A stretch of DNA of 64,000 bases from Bugula neritina (GCA_964035545.1 OZ037773.1:8954751-9018750), one strand, 5' to 3'; counted from the stretch's first letter, positions 41,317 to 54,667 are shown. Notes: generated from the letters alone by a model not told the origin. Program-made: numbers and translations.

Positions 41317-41553
41317 TGTCCCAACTTGTACGGGGTGTTAGGCAGTATATTATATCGCTGTGTGTGTTTGTGCTCTAATAATAATATGTATATTTTATAT
41401 TATATAATTATGTTTTATAATTATATGCTGCTACTGTGTTATAAGTTGCATATTACTTTTCTCCAATGCACAGTTAATAAGTCTATAGTTGATAGCTATT
41501 TATAACTCAGTTCCATCAAAATTTTTATAATAATGTTTAAAATATATTATTCA

Positions 41554-41559
41554 AATAAA
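41554..41559 (+). terminator. Polyadenylation signal AATAAA for the LAP gene
   Basis: AATAAA about 240 bp after the stop codon, in AT-rich sequence. It is the best 3'-end candidate for the aminopeptidase. Confidence 0.6.
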
Positions 41560-44557
41560 GTTGGTCTTCAACATATTGCTAAACATTAAGAATAATTGTG
41601 TTGTGTTTTCAGAATATAGATATATTTATTGCAGGAGACTGAAAAAAGAGCAGCTTATAGATAATTTATGAGTGTTAAGTTATAAGTGAAGTCTCAAGTT
41701 AGAAGATAAATCTCTGAATAACAGAGAATGTTAGGTTTATATACCAGTCTAAAAAGTTGGCTATTTGGTAGTAGCCAGAATCATTACATAAAATAAGCAT
41801 AATGTAGCAAACATAGCTGTGTTAATACAAGTAAAGCTATCATGAATTAGGAAAAACTTTCCCAGCTCATGTAATTTCCAGACAAATTGCAATAATGGTC
41901 TGAACGGTTATCAATCTACTAGTCCATTTACATATATATATTACTATTCCTGATGTCTGCAGAGATTATGTCTATAGCATGATCATAATATACTGAAGTT
42001 GTTGTTCTGGTGTTTCATAATAGGCAAAATTTCTGGTATCTTCACAGTTTGATAAAATCTGCTGCTAATATTTCTTGACTGGCTTTAAAAGTTGCCAACA
42101 AATTACAGCATCTATACAGCAGCTATATACTACACATATTATATGCATATACATATTACACTACACATGTAATGCAATAATATACAGTCAAACACTATAT
42201 ACACTACATTATATTATACAGTAATACAATAGTATACAGTCAAACACTATATACGTACACTACATCATATTATATACATATAATACAATAGCATACAGTC
42301 AAACACTATATACACACTACATTATATTATACAGTAATACAATAGTATACAGTTATAATACCCTATATACAATCCTTCACACACTATGCATTCACATACT
42401 ATAATATAGTCCTACTTAATATACAGCACTAACATGCTGTACACTGTAAAATGCTAATGTACAGCTGATCTACTAATTGTCAATTATACTCCTTCAGGAT
42501 TTACAGTTTTCTCAATATCAGCTCAGCTCTTTGTCTGATTTCTCTCTTCTACTCACAGAGAAGTGATAACTGCAAATTCTTCACAACAGACTTCACTACA
42601 CACCTTACACGTTATTGTAAGTCCTGTATGTACATCTAGTAGGTCATGGTAAGTACTGTATGTACATTTTATGGGTCATTGTAGCTCTTAGCCATTAGTT
42701 TTTTACATGGCAAAGCTATCAGCTAGAGAAGCATTGGTTGAGAGTTTGGCTTTTAAGGTGACATGGGAAGCAGTTAAATGCTGATAGCTAAAAGAAGCAA
42801 CAGTTTGTTCCTCTTGAATGGGAAGGTGATGAAATGCAGCTGTGTGAAGGAAAACTTAGTTGAGAAGTTTTTCACTCAGCTACGTTGAGAATAATGAGAG
42901 ATAAAAACTCACTCTAAGTCGTAACCCACGAGATTGCAGGTAGACATATGAGCAAGTATGGATAAAGGCATCTACGTTCTTTGTAGGGTGTGGCTATGTT
43001 GATTGAAAACTAATAGCTCCTTCCTCACCAATACTGCTGTTGGGACACTGCATGTACAGCCCCTGATACACCTTGCGATTACTTAGGTTTCAGGACTATG
43101 TTGATTCAATAAACCATATCTTATCTAATCCATGGGCTGATTGTTAAATCTGACCAGTTTGTAGAGTTTCCCGTGCTTACTCAGCAGTTTATTCCAACTC
43201 AACAACTTCTCGTAGCCCCAAATAGGAGATGCTCAGGTTTTTCTAGCTTTTCCGTTGATCAACCAGCCCAGTATCACAGTGTTACAGCTATACTTACTGT
43301 TGAGACTTTGGCCACGTCTGAAACATGCAGTGTTACAGCTATACTTACTGTTGAGACTTTGACTACGTCTGAAACATGGAAAGTATACTAGAGAATTTTT
43401 GTGCTTTTTGACCTGTTGCTATCTATTCTTCTCCATATATCTTGCTCAAACTTTTCTTTAAAACTCTATTTTACTAATTTTTGATGGTGTTATGCCTTTT
43501 GCACACGGGAAAGATAGATGTAGCACAAGGTTTGGGTTCACTAAGTGTAGTATTTGTATACATATCATTATACGAACCCTAATCTCCCAAACTCAAACTT
43601 CCCCCCATTCCCCCAACTTACACAATGACGTCAATGCCAAACACTTGCTTTGCAACATTAAAGAAAAATATTATTTATTAACAAAACTACATCCAATACA
43701 CTGCTTCTTTAATAAAAGGTATTTATAATAATTATTTATATGTAATATGGATACTTAATACCATAGCTTTAGGTGTTGCAATCACATGTTTGCCTTTGGG
43801 GCATTATATCATGTACGCCAAGCTTTCCTCTGGCCTATGCTAATATTTAGTTTAGATAACAGTCTAACCACATCTGTTTGTTGTGCCAAGATTTAAAATA
43901 TTTTTGATGCAAACCAGGTTTGTGTGAGATACCCTTATCGGAGTTTCAGTACACTAAAGGTTTGAAAAGTGTATTAGGGCTGAGCCACTCATGAGAATTT
44001 AAGTGAATGTGCTGTCTCTATTTACTTATGCAATGCAGTTGTGTTTTGCTGCTCAACACAATAATATATTTCATTATAATACTAGACTTCATACAAGCAA
44101 AACGCTTTGAAAAAAGTTTCTTTTATACCTGATAAATTAACCTTTCACTATTTAGATACATGAACTAAATTTTATTGTTTTAAAGTTGGCAGCTAGAAAA
44201 ACACAAGTTGGTCAAAAAAAATTTCTAAAATGTGCTATACCTTTTTTGATACTGAATGTTTTTTATTTCAAACAGTCTAGTCTAATGTTTTTCTTCAAAT
44301 TTCTGTTGTCATTCAAGACTAACTTGTAGAATAATACTGCAACCATAGCCATAATAATTTTTCATTTTTCTAGATACTTCACAAGTTTTAAGTGCTTATA
44401 ACATCAAATTAAATAAACTGCTATATTTGAAGCTTCTAGGTGTGCAGTTCAATATGATAATGGTGCACCTCTAGTTGGTTGTGTTTGCTATTACCATGCT
44501 GATCAGCACAGCTTTTTCGCTGCCCACCACTTTTCCTTCTACTCTCTCACCGTCAAC
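41560..44557. other. Intergenic region between LAP and the EGF-repeat gene
   Basis: About 3 kb with no exon-like frame. It contains a ~60-bp tandem repeat at 42170-42360 (TACAGTCAAACACTATATAC units) and a 52-bp direct duplication at 43277-43379. The promoter of the EGF gene should lie near 44500, but no core element could be assigned. Confidence 0.5.
43277..43379 (+). repeat. 52-bp direct tandem duplication
   Basis: The block starting CAGTGTTACAGCTATACTTA occurs twice in a row with one or two differences. Confidence 0.85.
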
Positions 44558-47500
44558 ATGTATCGCCTAGCTGCAGTTCTGGTTCTCTCCTGCTCAGTTT
44601 TGACTGTTTACACACAGACTACAGGACCTGACCCATCCATTGGAAAAGGTAAAGGAAAAAGCTCGTATAACTGCATGAAATGTTTTAGTTTAAATTTACC
44701 TCTAAGGTTTTAGTATTAAATACATAAATAAATATATAAAGAGAGATTTCATAGGGAAAAATAATTGTCTTTCACTCTTCCTCATTTTCACTATTGCTCA
44801 CTCTAAAAATTTACTTCGTTCATTCCAAAATTTTCAATTTAGTGCTCAAATCTCTAAAGCAGCAGTTTAATGTTTTAAGTAAACAATATTTTTTTCAAAT
44901 TAGTTATTTGGGAAAATCTATCCTTTTCCAAAAATAATAATTGTCTGCATATACTTTACCTATAATTTAAATTCAACTACGTTATTCTGTTGTGCTTAAT
45001 TTTGGTAACATTAACTCAAATTACCTATAAATTTAGTAGTAAGCAAAGACTATTAACTTACACAAGGCGGAGGTTTGATGGAGGTTTTATATAGGGTTGA
45101 TTTAGGTTTGATAGAGGTTTTATACATAGGGTTGATTTAGAAAATTGATAATGAAAGTCAATATAATATGTTGGGCGGTGTACATGGTAACAAAAATTAT
45201 ATATTGGCATGCAAGTTTTTATACAACAAAATATATGCTGTTTAACAGATTTATGTTTGACTTTTTTTTTTATATTTACAAGATTATAATAGTGCAGCTA
45301 CGATATTCTGTAGGCACAGATCACTGCAAGAAGTGCGGGAGCAAGTCAGACATTGATCTCAAAGCTAATGGATTGACAGCAACTGATATCAGCCGGTGTG
45401 CTCTTAAAGACCTCAATGGTGGTACTAATTTGGCAGCCGCAACTTTTCAATGTGAATGCAAAGAGCCTTTCTACAAAGGAGATGGAATCACCTGTAATAG
45501 TGAGTCTGTTAATACTTACCATAAACACACTTACCTTAAACACACTTACTTTAAACACACTTACCTTAAACATACTTACCATATACATACTTACCTTAAA
45601 CATACTTACCTTAAACATACTTACCATAAACATACTTACCTTAAACATACTTACCTTAAACATACTTACCTTAAACATACTTATCATAAATCATACTTAC
45701 CTTAAACATACTTACCTTAAACATACTTACCATAAACATACTTACCTTAAACATACTTACCTTAAACATACTTACCTTAAACATACTTACCATAAACACA
45801 CTTACCTTAAACACACTTACCTTAAACATACTTACCATAAACATACTTACCTTAAACATACTTACCTTAAACATACTTACCTTAAACATACTTACCTTAA
45901 ACATACTTACCTTAAACATACTTACCATAAACACACTTACCTTAAACACACTTACCTTAAACATACTTACCTTAAACATACTTACCATAAACATATTTAC
46001 CTTAAACATACTTACCTTAAACACACTTACCTTAAACATACTTACCTTAAACATACTTATCATAAATCATACTTACCTTAAACATACTTACCATAAACAC
46101 ACTTACCTTAAACACACTTACCTTAAACACACTTACCATAAACATATTTACCTTAAACATACTTACCTTAAACATACTTACCTTAAACATACTTACCATA
46201 ACTTACAGGATGAAGTGATAGTTTGATTGCATATAATATTGTTTGAGAAAATATACAATAAAAGGCAAGCTGAAAACATTTCTGTTATTTTATTGCAAAT
46301 ATTTTGATGATTGAATGTCTTAAAAACCATTTGCAGAAAACAAAGAATTGGATTTATATCCACATCAAAAATGACATGTTTATTTTTGTCTTGAGTATTT
46401 TGCAAGAAATAAAATTAATTGGAGAGTATTTTTATTTGTACTTGCTCCTTCACAATATACTATTTAGAGAATATAACAAGTAAAGACTTTTTTCTTCAAA
46501 CAGAGCATGGTAGAATAAAAAATATTATTCTAGTCAATATTAATGTCTTGATTGAATTTGGAGATTCATATTATTTGCATTTGCAATATATCAATTACTG
46601 TTTTTTTTTCTGAATAAAACCTGAATTTGATACCAAATGAAATATACCATAAATAACACAGCAACACATTGATACAGGTAATTTGGTATTACAATAATCA
46701 AATTAATATAATATAGAAAATAGGTTGCAAAATAGTTTCTGCAGTCTATTAAAATGTGATCAATATTTTCACATTATTTTCATAAGTTGAGCACTTAAAA
46801 TGGCTGATAAGCATGTTTGACTTTTGTTATTGGCTCAACCATGTGTTTACTCTTTCAGGTGCAGATGAGTGCGAGGATAAAACTAATAACTGTGACAACC
46901 ATGCCACCTGCACAGACACTGTAAAGGGATTCGAGTGTGACTGTAACGAGGGGTGGATAGGAGACGGGGTTATCTGCTCAGGTATAACACTTTTACTTCT
47001 ATGAAGAGGGGACAAACCCTAAAACATAGCATGTTTTGCATAATTATATATATTGGAATATTCATTGCATTCAAAAAGCACTAAATGTTATTACTGGTAA
47101 TTTTCAGTATTTAATTAATTATTAATATAACTATGATAACCCAGTCCTTAGTATATTATTTTTATATATTTAATAATATTAGTGCTACCCAAGAATTCAC
47201 AAATATTTAATAAAATAAGCTCAATTTTTGAAAAAAGAGCAATCTATGACCCAAGTATTTGCATAAATGACATTAGAATGTCGATAAGCTTACCTGTATG
47301 ACAAATTTAATATAAGTTTAGATTGCAAACAAGTGATACACCTTTTTGTAGACTTCAACGAATGTGGAAACCAGACTTATGTTGCTGAGCATAACCACAC
47401 ACATGGCCCTTGTGGAGACAGTGGAAAGTGTGTCAACACAGTTGGATCTTACGTGTGTGTGTGCTATTCAGACCAGTACATCCAGGTTAACGGAACCAAT

Positions 47501-50500
47501 AACACCGAGTGTGCTGGTGAGTAGTGGCAGTGGTGGTTGTCGTGGTGGTTGTCATGGTGAGTAGTGGCAGTGGTGACAGTGGTGATTGTTGTGGTGGTTG
47601 TTGTGGTGGTTGTTGTGGTGATTGTCGGGGTGGTTGTCGTGGTGGTTGTCGGGGTGGTTGTCGTGGTGGTAGTCGTGGTGGTAGTCGTGGTGGTTGTTGT
47701 GGTGGTTGTTGTGGTGGTTGTCGTGGTGGTTGTTGTGGTGGTTGTCGTGGTGGTGGTTGTGGTGGTAGCAGTGGTGATAGCAGTGGTGGCGGTGGTGGTG
47801 GTAGCAGTGGTGGCGGTGGTGATTGTCGTGGTGGTGGTGCACACAGTAGTAGTAATGATAAAACTATAAGTACCATGTCTGTTTAGATATTAATGAGTGT
47901 GATAAAGGCTACAACTGCACTTCTGCTGGAGCCAATAGAGTTTGCAACAACCTCCCTGGTTCTGTTGAATGTATCTGTGATAAAGGATTTGAAGAGATCA
48001 ATGGTGAATGTAAAGGTAACTATCACATACATAATTCTGTTAGTTCAGCTATACCTCTCTTAATAGTAGTTTAGACTACAGCATAGCCTTATTTTCAGTA
48101 CTTTGAGTAACCCAACCTTTTCATTCTTATATCTGAGGGATCCAAAATTATAATATATATTTTTCATACATTCTTTTGAATCTATGGTAAAATATCTTTA
48201 TTTGTAAATATAACTAGGCTATGTATGTTTTTTCTTGGGCTTTTTCGAGCGATAATTTGGTATATCACGTGTGTTTAGTGTTTTTAGTAATTCGGATAGG
48301 CTGAGTTTCATGAAACTTTATTATCTAACAAAGCATAAATTGACACCAGAAAGAATAGTTTTATAGAAAATGAAAAACATATTACTCTTATGGCTAATAT
48401 GTAATAGTAAGCTATATATAAGCTGATCATAACAGAATAGGCAAAAGTGTTGTAATTCTAGTCTACTGTGTATTAAACAGATGTATTATAGTAAAAACTA
48501 ATAAAAATAGATTTCATATTTTTTGAATAATCAGAACTAGCATTATATTTACAAGATAACAAATTTCTTTATTGAGCAGTAAATAAAATTATTCTAGCTA
48601 ACTGTGCATGTATTATATCTTCACCTTTTAGGCATAAACTCTGTTGTTGCTAAAATTAGTACATTTGCGTAAATAAAAAACTTGTCATTTTTCTGGAACT
48701 GGTAGTTGTCACAATATCCAGACTTGCGTCACATATTTCAGCCTCACATATAGAGTGATAATTTAAGAATGTTGGGGCTGCGTGTAACATATAACTAGTT
48801 GTTTAATTACAATAAAAGACATTGGTTCAACACCAAATAAAAGTTGTTTGGTGTACAGTTTCGATCAACGTCTAATTAAAAGCTCTGCATTTATTTGTAA
48901 ATTTTACTATTTTCTCTCTCAATTAAACATGAATGTCGCAGATATTGATGAATGTGAGAGAGATCTTGACAAGTGTGACCGAAGTCTCGCTAGATGTAAG
49001 AACCTCATAGGAGATTACGAGTGCATGTGTGTCTATGGATACTTGGGCAATGGCAAACACGGCAACTGTACAGGTAAGAAATGCATTGTTGAAGTAAACA
49101 TGGCAATTGCGTAAAAGTTAAAGAAATGAGCTGTTGACGTAAACATGACAATTTAAAGGTATTTAAGAAATATCATGTTGAAGTAAGTTGCAATGATAAA
49201 AAGTAACAGTTGAAGTTGTGATTCCTTATCCCACAGTAAATGTTCAAATGTCATATAGCTGCTACCAATAGGCCACCTCACATTTTAAAACCTGCCATTT
49301 AAAAACCCCCCCTGGCTGGGTTTACTGCTGTATCCACCACTTGGTTACAAATGCAGTTTGAAGGATATCTAGAATGTTCTTGATACCAACCCCTGCGGTG
49401 TCCTGTTTAAGAGTTTGGTCACTGAAAAATATTTGCTTCTTAATTTATATCTGGTTTGAAAAATGATTTTAACTACAACTATTTTGAAATATTTTATAGA
49501 TCAAAAACTTAATATAGTGGCAAAAGTATTTACAGGTTACCACCTACCAGTTACCAATTACTGGAACTAGTTGCATCTTATTATTCCTTGTCATTGTAAT
49601 ATTCCATTGATTTTTGCTTTTTTTTCAACCTCAAAAAAGCTAATGAGTAGACTTATTCTATATATACATGGTGCTTCACCTTGTTTCCTACCAAATATGT
49701 TAATTATATCTGCATTTTTTGCTGTTTGTTGTTTAGACATCACTTTGATAGTTTAGGCCCTAGGGAGACCATTATTCTCCACCCTATGCCTGCTAGATGT
49801 GCCAGTAGGATATCACTCTAAATAAAACTATTGTCTCTGGAACTAATCCTATTTCATTATTCTGCCAACTTTTCCAGTTGATTAGCGAAAATTTAATTAA
49901 ACAATATAGAAGTCAGAAAAACACCTACTAATTAGTTTCAATGCCACTGCTGCTAGTGTTTTTATACAATATTTTTTCTCTATAACTTAGTGATGGGAGG
50001 AGATTTGGTAGAGAAGGGAAAGAACCTGGAGAGGGTGCAGGCTGTCATCAGAGTACACATGTTGGAGAATCAGAGGCAGCAGTTGGAGAACGAACACGAG
50101 ATGCTGCTGAGAAGATGCGATCAGCAGGACCAAATGAGCAATCGTATCGTGAAGAGAGCTCGCAGAGAGGTGAGTTGCTGTCCTACAAGGTGTCAGTTAC
50201 TGTCATACAGGGTGTCAGTTACTGTCCTACAGGGTGTCAGTTACTGTCATACAGGGTGTCAGCTACTGTCCTACAGGGTGCCAGTTACTGTCCTACAGGG
50301 TGTCAGCTACTGTCCTACAGGGTGTCAGCTACTGTCATACAGGGTGTCAGTTACTGTCATACAAGGTGTCAGTTACTGTCCTACAAGGTGTCAGTTACTG
50401 TCCTACAAGGTTTCAGTTACTGTCCTACAGGGTGTCAGTTACTGTCCTACAGGGTGTCAGTTACTGTCCTACAAGGTGTCAGTCAAAAGATTAATATGCA

Positions 50501-50964
50501 ATAATTTGATTTTGGAAGTTGATGGAAAAGTAAGTGTGGACTAGTATAGAAATGAATTTAGTGGAAGATAAGTATATATTGATCTCTAATAAAAAGCAAC
50601 AGAGTTAAGTACTTTTATAGGTGCATAAAACATTAGTATTTAAAACATTAAAAAAATATATTGCAACTTTCTTTGTAAAAGTTAGACTTAAAATCAAGCA
50701 GAAATTTTAAATTAATTTATCATCAGCTCTATTTTCTTAGTCAACTCAAATAAAATATGGTGCATTTCTGCTAAACAAAAACAAAAAGCCACATTTAGCT
50801 GGTTTTGGTGAAGACTGTTTTATCTTGGTTCTTTCCTGCAGATTTTACAAGTCAGTGAGGCTGAGGCAGCTAATGCAGAGCTGTGGATTGCAACTCTCAC
50901 CAGCCACATCAGCGATTTGAAACTGCAAAATCATGTTTTGGAGTTGTCTTGTCCTGAAAAATAA
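44558..50964 (+). CDS. Secreted protein with five EGF-like modules and C-terminal coiled coil
   Basis: Exons: 44558-44648, 45314-45499, 46859-46981, 47352-47516, 47887-48015, 48942-49073, 49991-50169, 50842-50964; 375 codons. The start is the first Met of a clear signal peptide (hydrophobic LAAVLVLSCSVLTV, probable cleavage near residues 19-22). Exons 2-6 each encode one six-cysteine EGF-like module and each is bounded by phase-1 introns, the classic exon-shuffling arrangement. Modules 3-5 begin with calcium-binding D-(F/I)-(N/D)-E-C. Modules 2, 3 and 5 carry the Asn/Asp beta-hydroxylation pattern C-x-(D/N)-x4-(F/Y)-x-C-x-C. The last two exons encode a Gln/Glu/Leu-rich helix with a coiled-coil look and a dibasic RRE near its middle. 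No membrane segment follows, so a secreted, probably oligomeric matrix or plasma-type protein is inferred. I cannot name an orthologue. Confidence 0.85.
45510..46205 (+). repeat. 15-bp ACATACTTACCTTAA minisatellite, ~45 units
   Basis: Roughly 45 units of (A/C)ACATACTTACC(T/A)TAAAC-type sequence begin about 15 bp after the donor at 45500. Many copies contain ATACTTACCT, identical to the first ten bases of U1 snRNA; the opposite strand therefore repeats AGGTAAGTAT, a perfect 5' splice site. Confidence 0.95.
47517..47845 (+). repeat. GGT/TGT-rich trinucleotide-type repeat starting at a splice donor
   Basis: Cryptically simple GTGGTTGTT/GTGGTGGTT sequence fills the intron 47517-47886. Its first ~20 bases, GTGAGTAGTGGCAGTGGTG, recur at about 47554, copying the donor. 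Confidence 0.9.
50163..50485 (+). repeat. 21-bp minisatellite starting at a splice donor
   Basis: About 15 units of GGTGTCAGTTACTGTCCTACA follow the exon end at 50169, whose donor region (AGGTGAGTTGCTGTCCTACA) is a variant of the same unit. The exon reading frame stays open through the array to 50544. Confidence 0.92.
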
Positions 50965-51056
50965 GACTCGTCTTCCTTTTTTAACATAACTCTCCCCAGC
51001 CTTAATTGTTAATATCTTGTTAAATTTCGTGCTGTATTGACTAGCCTTACTATAAT

Positions 51057-51062
51057 AATAAA
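51057..51062 (+). terminator. Polyadenylation signal AATAAA for the EGF-repeat gene
   Basis: AATAAA about 95 bp after the stop codon. Confidence 0.65.
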
Positions 51063-51673
51063 AGCGAACCAATTACCTATTTATTTCTTGTTGATTTGTT
51101 CATGGTATGAAAAGCAATTATACAATTTTTTAATAACTTATATAATAAACATTCTCGAAAAACTGTGTAATTGCTATTATCATGTATGAAATAAAAAACA
51201 ACCTTTATCTATTGTAATTCGGTAGTTATTTTCTTACAATACAAATATGCTATTTTTAGGATTACTTTTGGGTAAAAAAACCTTATCAATATAATATTTC
51301 TAACTTTTGGTACCAAATAAGTCTGCCATCACCATCTATTGAGTAAAGTAGTTTTATGCAACTAGATGTGACAGCTTACATACCTATATACTATGATAAT
51401 ATTTGAGGTCAAAATAATCTACAAATTAACAACTTCTCCGGTCTAAAAATTAGTACCTTTTCTATTTAGTTATGATGTTAATTAACAGGCTGAGAATTAT
51501 ATTCATTTCTCTCAATCTACAGAATGCAGGTAGCAGCTTTTATTCTATTTTTACTATAAACAGCATAATACTCAGGCTATTATAAAAAGCTCTGAAGTTG
51601 TTTGCTCTTTATTCTCATTAAAATATTGCATAATGGCCTAAAACTGAACACCCACAGTCAACCCAGACTCTTA

Positions 51674-52016
51674 GCCTAGGGCCACACTGTGCGTATTTTC
51701 GCATGCGAAAATTAAAATCACGAGTAGCAAAGGTGTCCACTGTAGCGTCAGTGATGCGTGATAAATAAAGCTTTCATTTTTAAATCGCACTAGCTTTCAA
51801 TAAAACGCAATTTACTGGAATTTAGCGATAAATAAAGAAATTGGGCTCGCTTAATAACTACCAGCCAATTAGGTGACGACGACAGAGACGATTCGCACTT
51901 GCGTTGAAAATGCAGAGCGACAAGTGCGAAAGTTTTCTCAACGCGCACAGTGGACACCTTTGCTACTCGTGATTTCAATTTTCGCATGCGAAAATACGCG
52001 CCGTGTGGCCCTAGGC
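51674..52016. mobile_element. 343-bp MITE, PIF/Harbinger-like
   Basis: The two ends are inverted repeats of about 75 bp with only a few differences, starting GCCTAGGGCCACAC and containing the internal palindrome TTTTCGCATGCGAAAA. TTA flanks both ends (51671-51673, 52017-52019). A 3-bp TWA duplication with GGGCC-rich ends is typical of PIF/Harbinger MITEs. No coding capacity. Confidence 0.85.
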
Positions 52017-53424
52017 TTAATGCTATTTCACTCAACTAACATTTTCAAGTTTCTCATTCTTTTGCTTCAGTATAATGTTTTATCTCCTAGTACAGGTAAT
52101 TCTTGTAGCAATTAAAGCAGTCTTTACCACAGCAACCTAGACCTGATGCAACATGTAACAATTCAAGCTCAATAACCAAGCCACTACATTATTTGAGCAA
52201 CTTACAAATAAGCTACAGTTGTCACAACATGCTATACTTTATTCTATGTACTAGCAATAATAGATTTCAAAACTACTATAGCTGCTTTTTCAATCAATAA
52301 ATTTGAATTGTTTTAATACCACACGATAAATTTTGCTGCATCATAAGCTTTGTAGAGAAAAAGCCACCTATATTTACACTAACTCTTTGAATGAACACTC
52401 TCTACTCTTTGCGCATAAAAAGAAAATGTTTTGTTTTCTAAGTGGGACAGGTTTTGTTTGAATGAACATGAATGCAAATACTCAATGACTCAATAACAAC
52501 GCGGCAGAACTGTTCCATTGTAACTACTAGTTAGACTGAATGTGATGCCATGTAGAGTAGTTGAATCATTGAACTCTAAGACCAGTCAGGTAAGTGAAAA
52601 TTTTAAAATCAGTTGTCAATCATATATTTAGTTCAGAATAAAGTGCATTTCAAGGTCAGAACTAACAGTAAATAGCACTAATTATGACAAAATTGCCAAC
52701 AAGATCTTGCTGCTTAAAAAATGCTATCTATACACGCTTCCAAGCAAATTTTGTGTAATTTGGTTTAGCTTTACTATTTCTTTTTCCTTTAACCTGTTGC
52801 TTTGGTTCATGAACAACTGGTTTATTCGAAATTTTAGTTTTCATCTATACGTTTGCTTATATATTTCTCATTCTAGCTATATCTTATGCCTTAAACTAGT
52901 AGCTATACTTGCTATAAACTAGTTATAGCTACTTGCCATAACATAGATCCAATTGGTACTAAATAAATGTTTCTGGTAGTCACATCTAGACTTGATTCAC
53001 TTCTAAATTACATGCGAGGTATTTCTATAAATTCTGTTAGTCAGCCCAAATGGCGTCTCATATGTGTTGATAGAAAAGTGACGAGATTCTGTTACACTTA
53101 TTGACTGTTCAACTCTATCAGGGTGAGGGAGGTAGAGTGGAGATGGTGTATTTCATAGCTCACTGTCATCTTAGCTGTTTACCTTTTCTCCCTATATATG
53201 CTAAGTAGAGTGAATGTGGGATGATATCAGTAGATGAGCACCCGATCACTCTGTCACTCTATCTCTGGTTAGACCAGTCAGCCTACAATGTAGTATCTTC
53301 ACAATATATACTCTTTTCAACATCCTGGTCGTGGAATAAGCTGTTTATGACTACAAAGTTTCAAGTTAATACAGTTGAGGTTTTTGTATCCTTGAAATGG
53401 TCAACGCTATTACTCTAAATACTT

Positions 53425-53645
53425 GTTCGTCTGTCTGTGTGTCTGCCTGTGTGTCTGTCTGTGTGTCTTTCTGTGTGTCTGTTTGTGTGTCTGTCTGTGT
53501 GTCTGTCTGTGCGTCTGTCTGTGTGTCTGTGTGTGTGTCTGTCTGTGTGTCTGTCTGTGTGTCTGTCTGTGTGTTTTTCTGCCATTATGTCTGTATGTCT
53601 GTGTGTCTGTCTGTGTGTCTTGTAATTATGTATGTTTGTCTGTCT
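53425..53645 (+). repeat. (TCTG/TGTG)n microsatellite
   Basis: CTGTCTGTGTGT repeats with a few interruptions. Confidence 0.95.
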
Positions 53646-54289
53646 GCAGTAACAATGTCATATGTGTGCTAACCAAGTGAAGATTTATGTTTGAAAAAAA
53701 TACTTTTGAGCGAAATCACCTTTACTTGTGAAACAGATTTCCATATTTATTATTTTCAAGAGATGAACTTTAAAGTAGAATCAATACGTGTTACAGTAAG
53801 AGCTAAGTCATTGTCACCAGCTCTTAAACTGTACGTAGCTTACTTTACAATACTTCTATTCTCACAGCCTTTAACCAAACACACTGTTTGAACAAAACAC
53901 ACCCAATCAAGCAACATATGCAATTTTTTTGTCCGTAGCCTTTCATCATGCTGCATCTCCATAATAGGCGTATCTTGTGTCATGGTCAATTATAATTCCT
54001 AAGCTAAATACAATTCAATAACTGGTGTTTACGGCAAACTGTTAACATATCATGTATACCTAAAATATTTTCAGCCCAGATCTTTAAGCTGTGCACCTTG
54101 CTCATAGTTAAAATGCCCGCAGCTTTAGTTTAAAGTGAAATAATTTCAACTGCACTATTATACACTCAAGTATATTATATACGATTTCTCAAGCCTTATT
54201 ACTTATTTCAAAGCTTTGCTATCAGATGAACTAATTCACATGCAGGTCTATATATATTATTTGAAAATTACCAACATGCAGGCCATATA

Positions 54290-54595
54290 TGGGTCATAAA
54301 TGTAGGTCAATATTTAACTTGTATATATGTGACCTGCAGTATATGACCTATATATTATCTATATATGACCTATATATGACTTATATATGACCTATATATG
54401 ACTTATATATGACCTATATATGACCTATATATGACATATATGTGGCCTATATATGACCTATATATTACCTATATAATACCTATATGTGACCTGTATATGA
54501 CCTATATATGACATATATGTGGCCTATATATTATCTATATAATACCTATATATTACCTATATGTGACCTGTATATGACACATAGGCTATCATATA
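54290..54595 (+). repeat. TATATGACC minisatellite
   Basis: Around 25 short, variable units of TATATGACCTA lie just upstream of the GT31 start codon at 54668, so the array may be within its promoter or 5' UTR region. Confidence 0.85.
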
Positions 54596-54667
54596 TGTCA
54601 TACATTATGTTGTATTATATACTATAGTCTGCTGGTTGACTTTTATAGCCCGTGATTCAACAAGAAT

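Larger units (their letters stand above)
51063..54667. other. Intergenic region between EGF-repeat and GT31 genes
   Basis: About 3.6 kb with no supported exon. It holds the 343-bp MITE at 51674-52016, a TCTG/TGTG microsatellite (53425-53640) and a TATATGACC minisatellite (54290-54590). Confidence 0.55.

Noticed and set aside
43173-43728. Open frames of 72 and 78 codons between LAP and the EGF gene
   Set aside because: One spans a 52-bp duplication, the other has no domain or splice partners; nothing supports coding.
45398-46081. 227-codon open frame and its antisense mates over the 15-bp array
   Set aside because: The unit length is a multiple of three, so several frames stay open by chance; it is intronic and flanked by good splice sites.
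45510-46205. CRISPR-like appearance of short regular repeats
   Set aside because: Units are contiguous with no unique spacers, and the context is a eukaryotic intron.
47464-47886. Poly-Thr, poly-Pro, Gly-rich and Val-rich frames on both strands
   Set aside because: Artefact of the GGT/TGT repeat; all frames are open without any other coding sign.
51790-52115. Open frames over the MITE
   Set aside because: They run across the inverted-repeat ends of a non-coding transposon.
53397-53680. Cys/Val/Ser-rich frames
   Set aside because: Translation of the TCTG/TGTG microsatellite.
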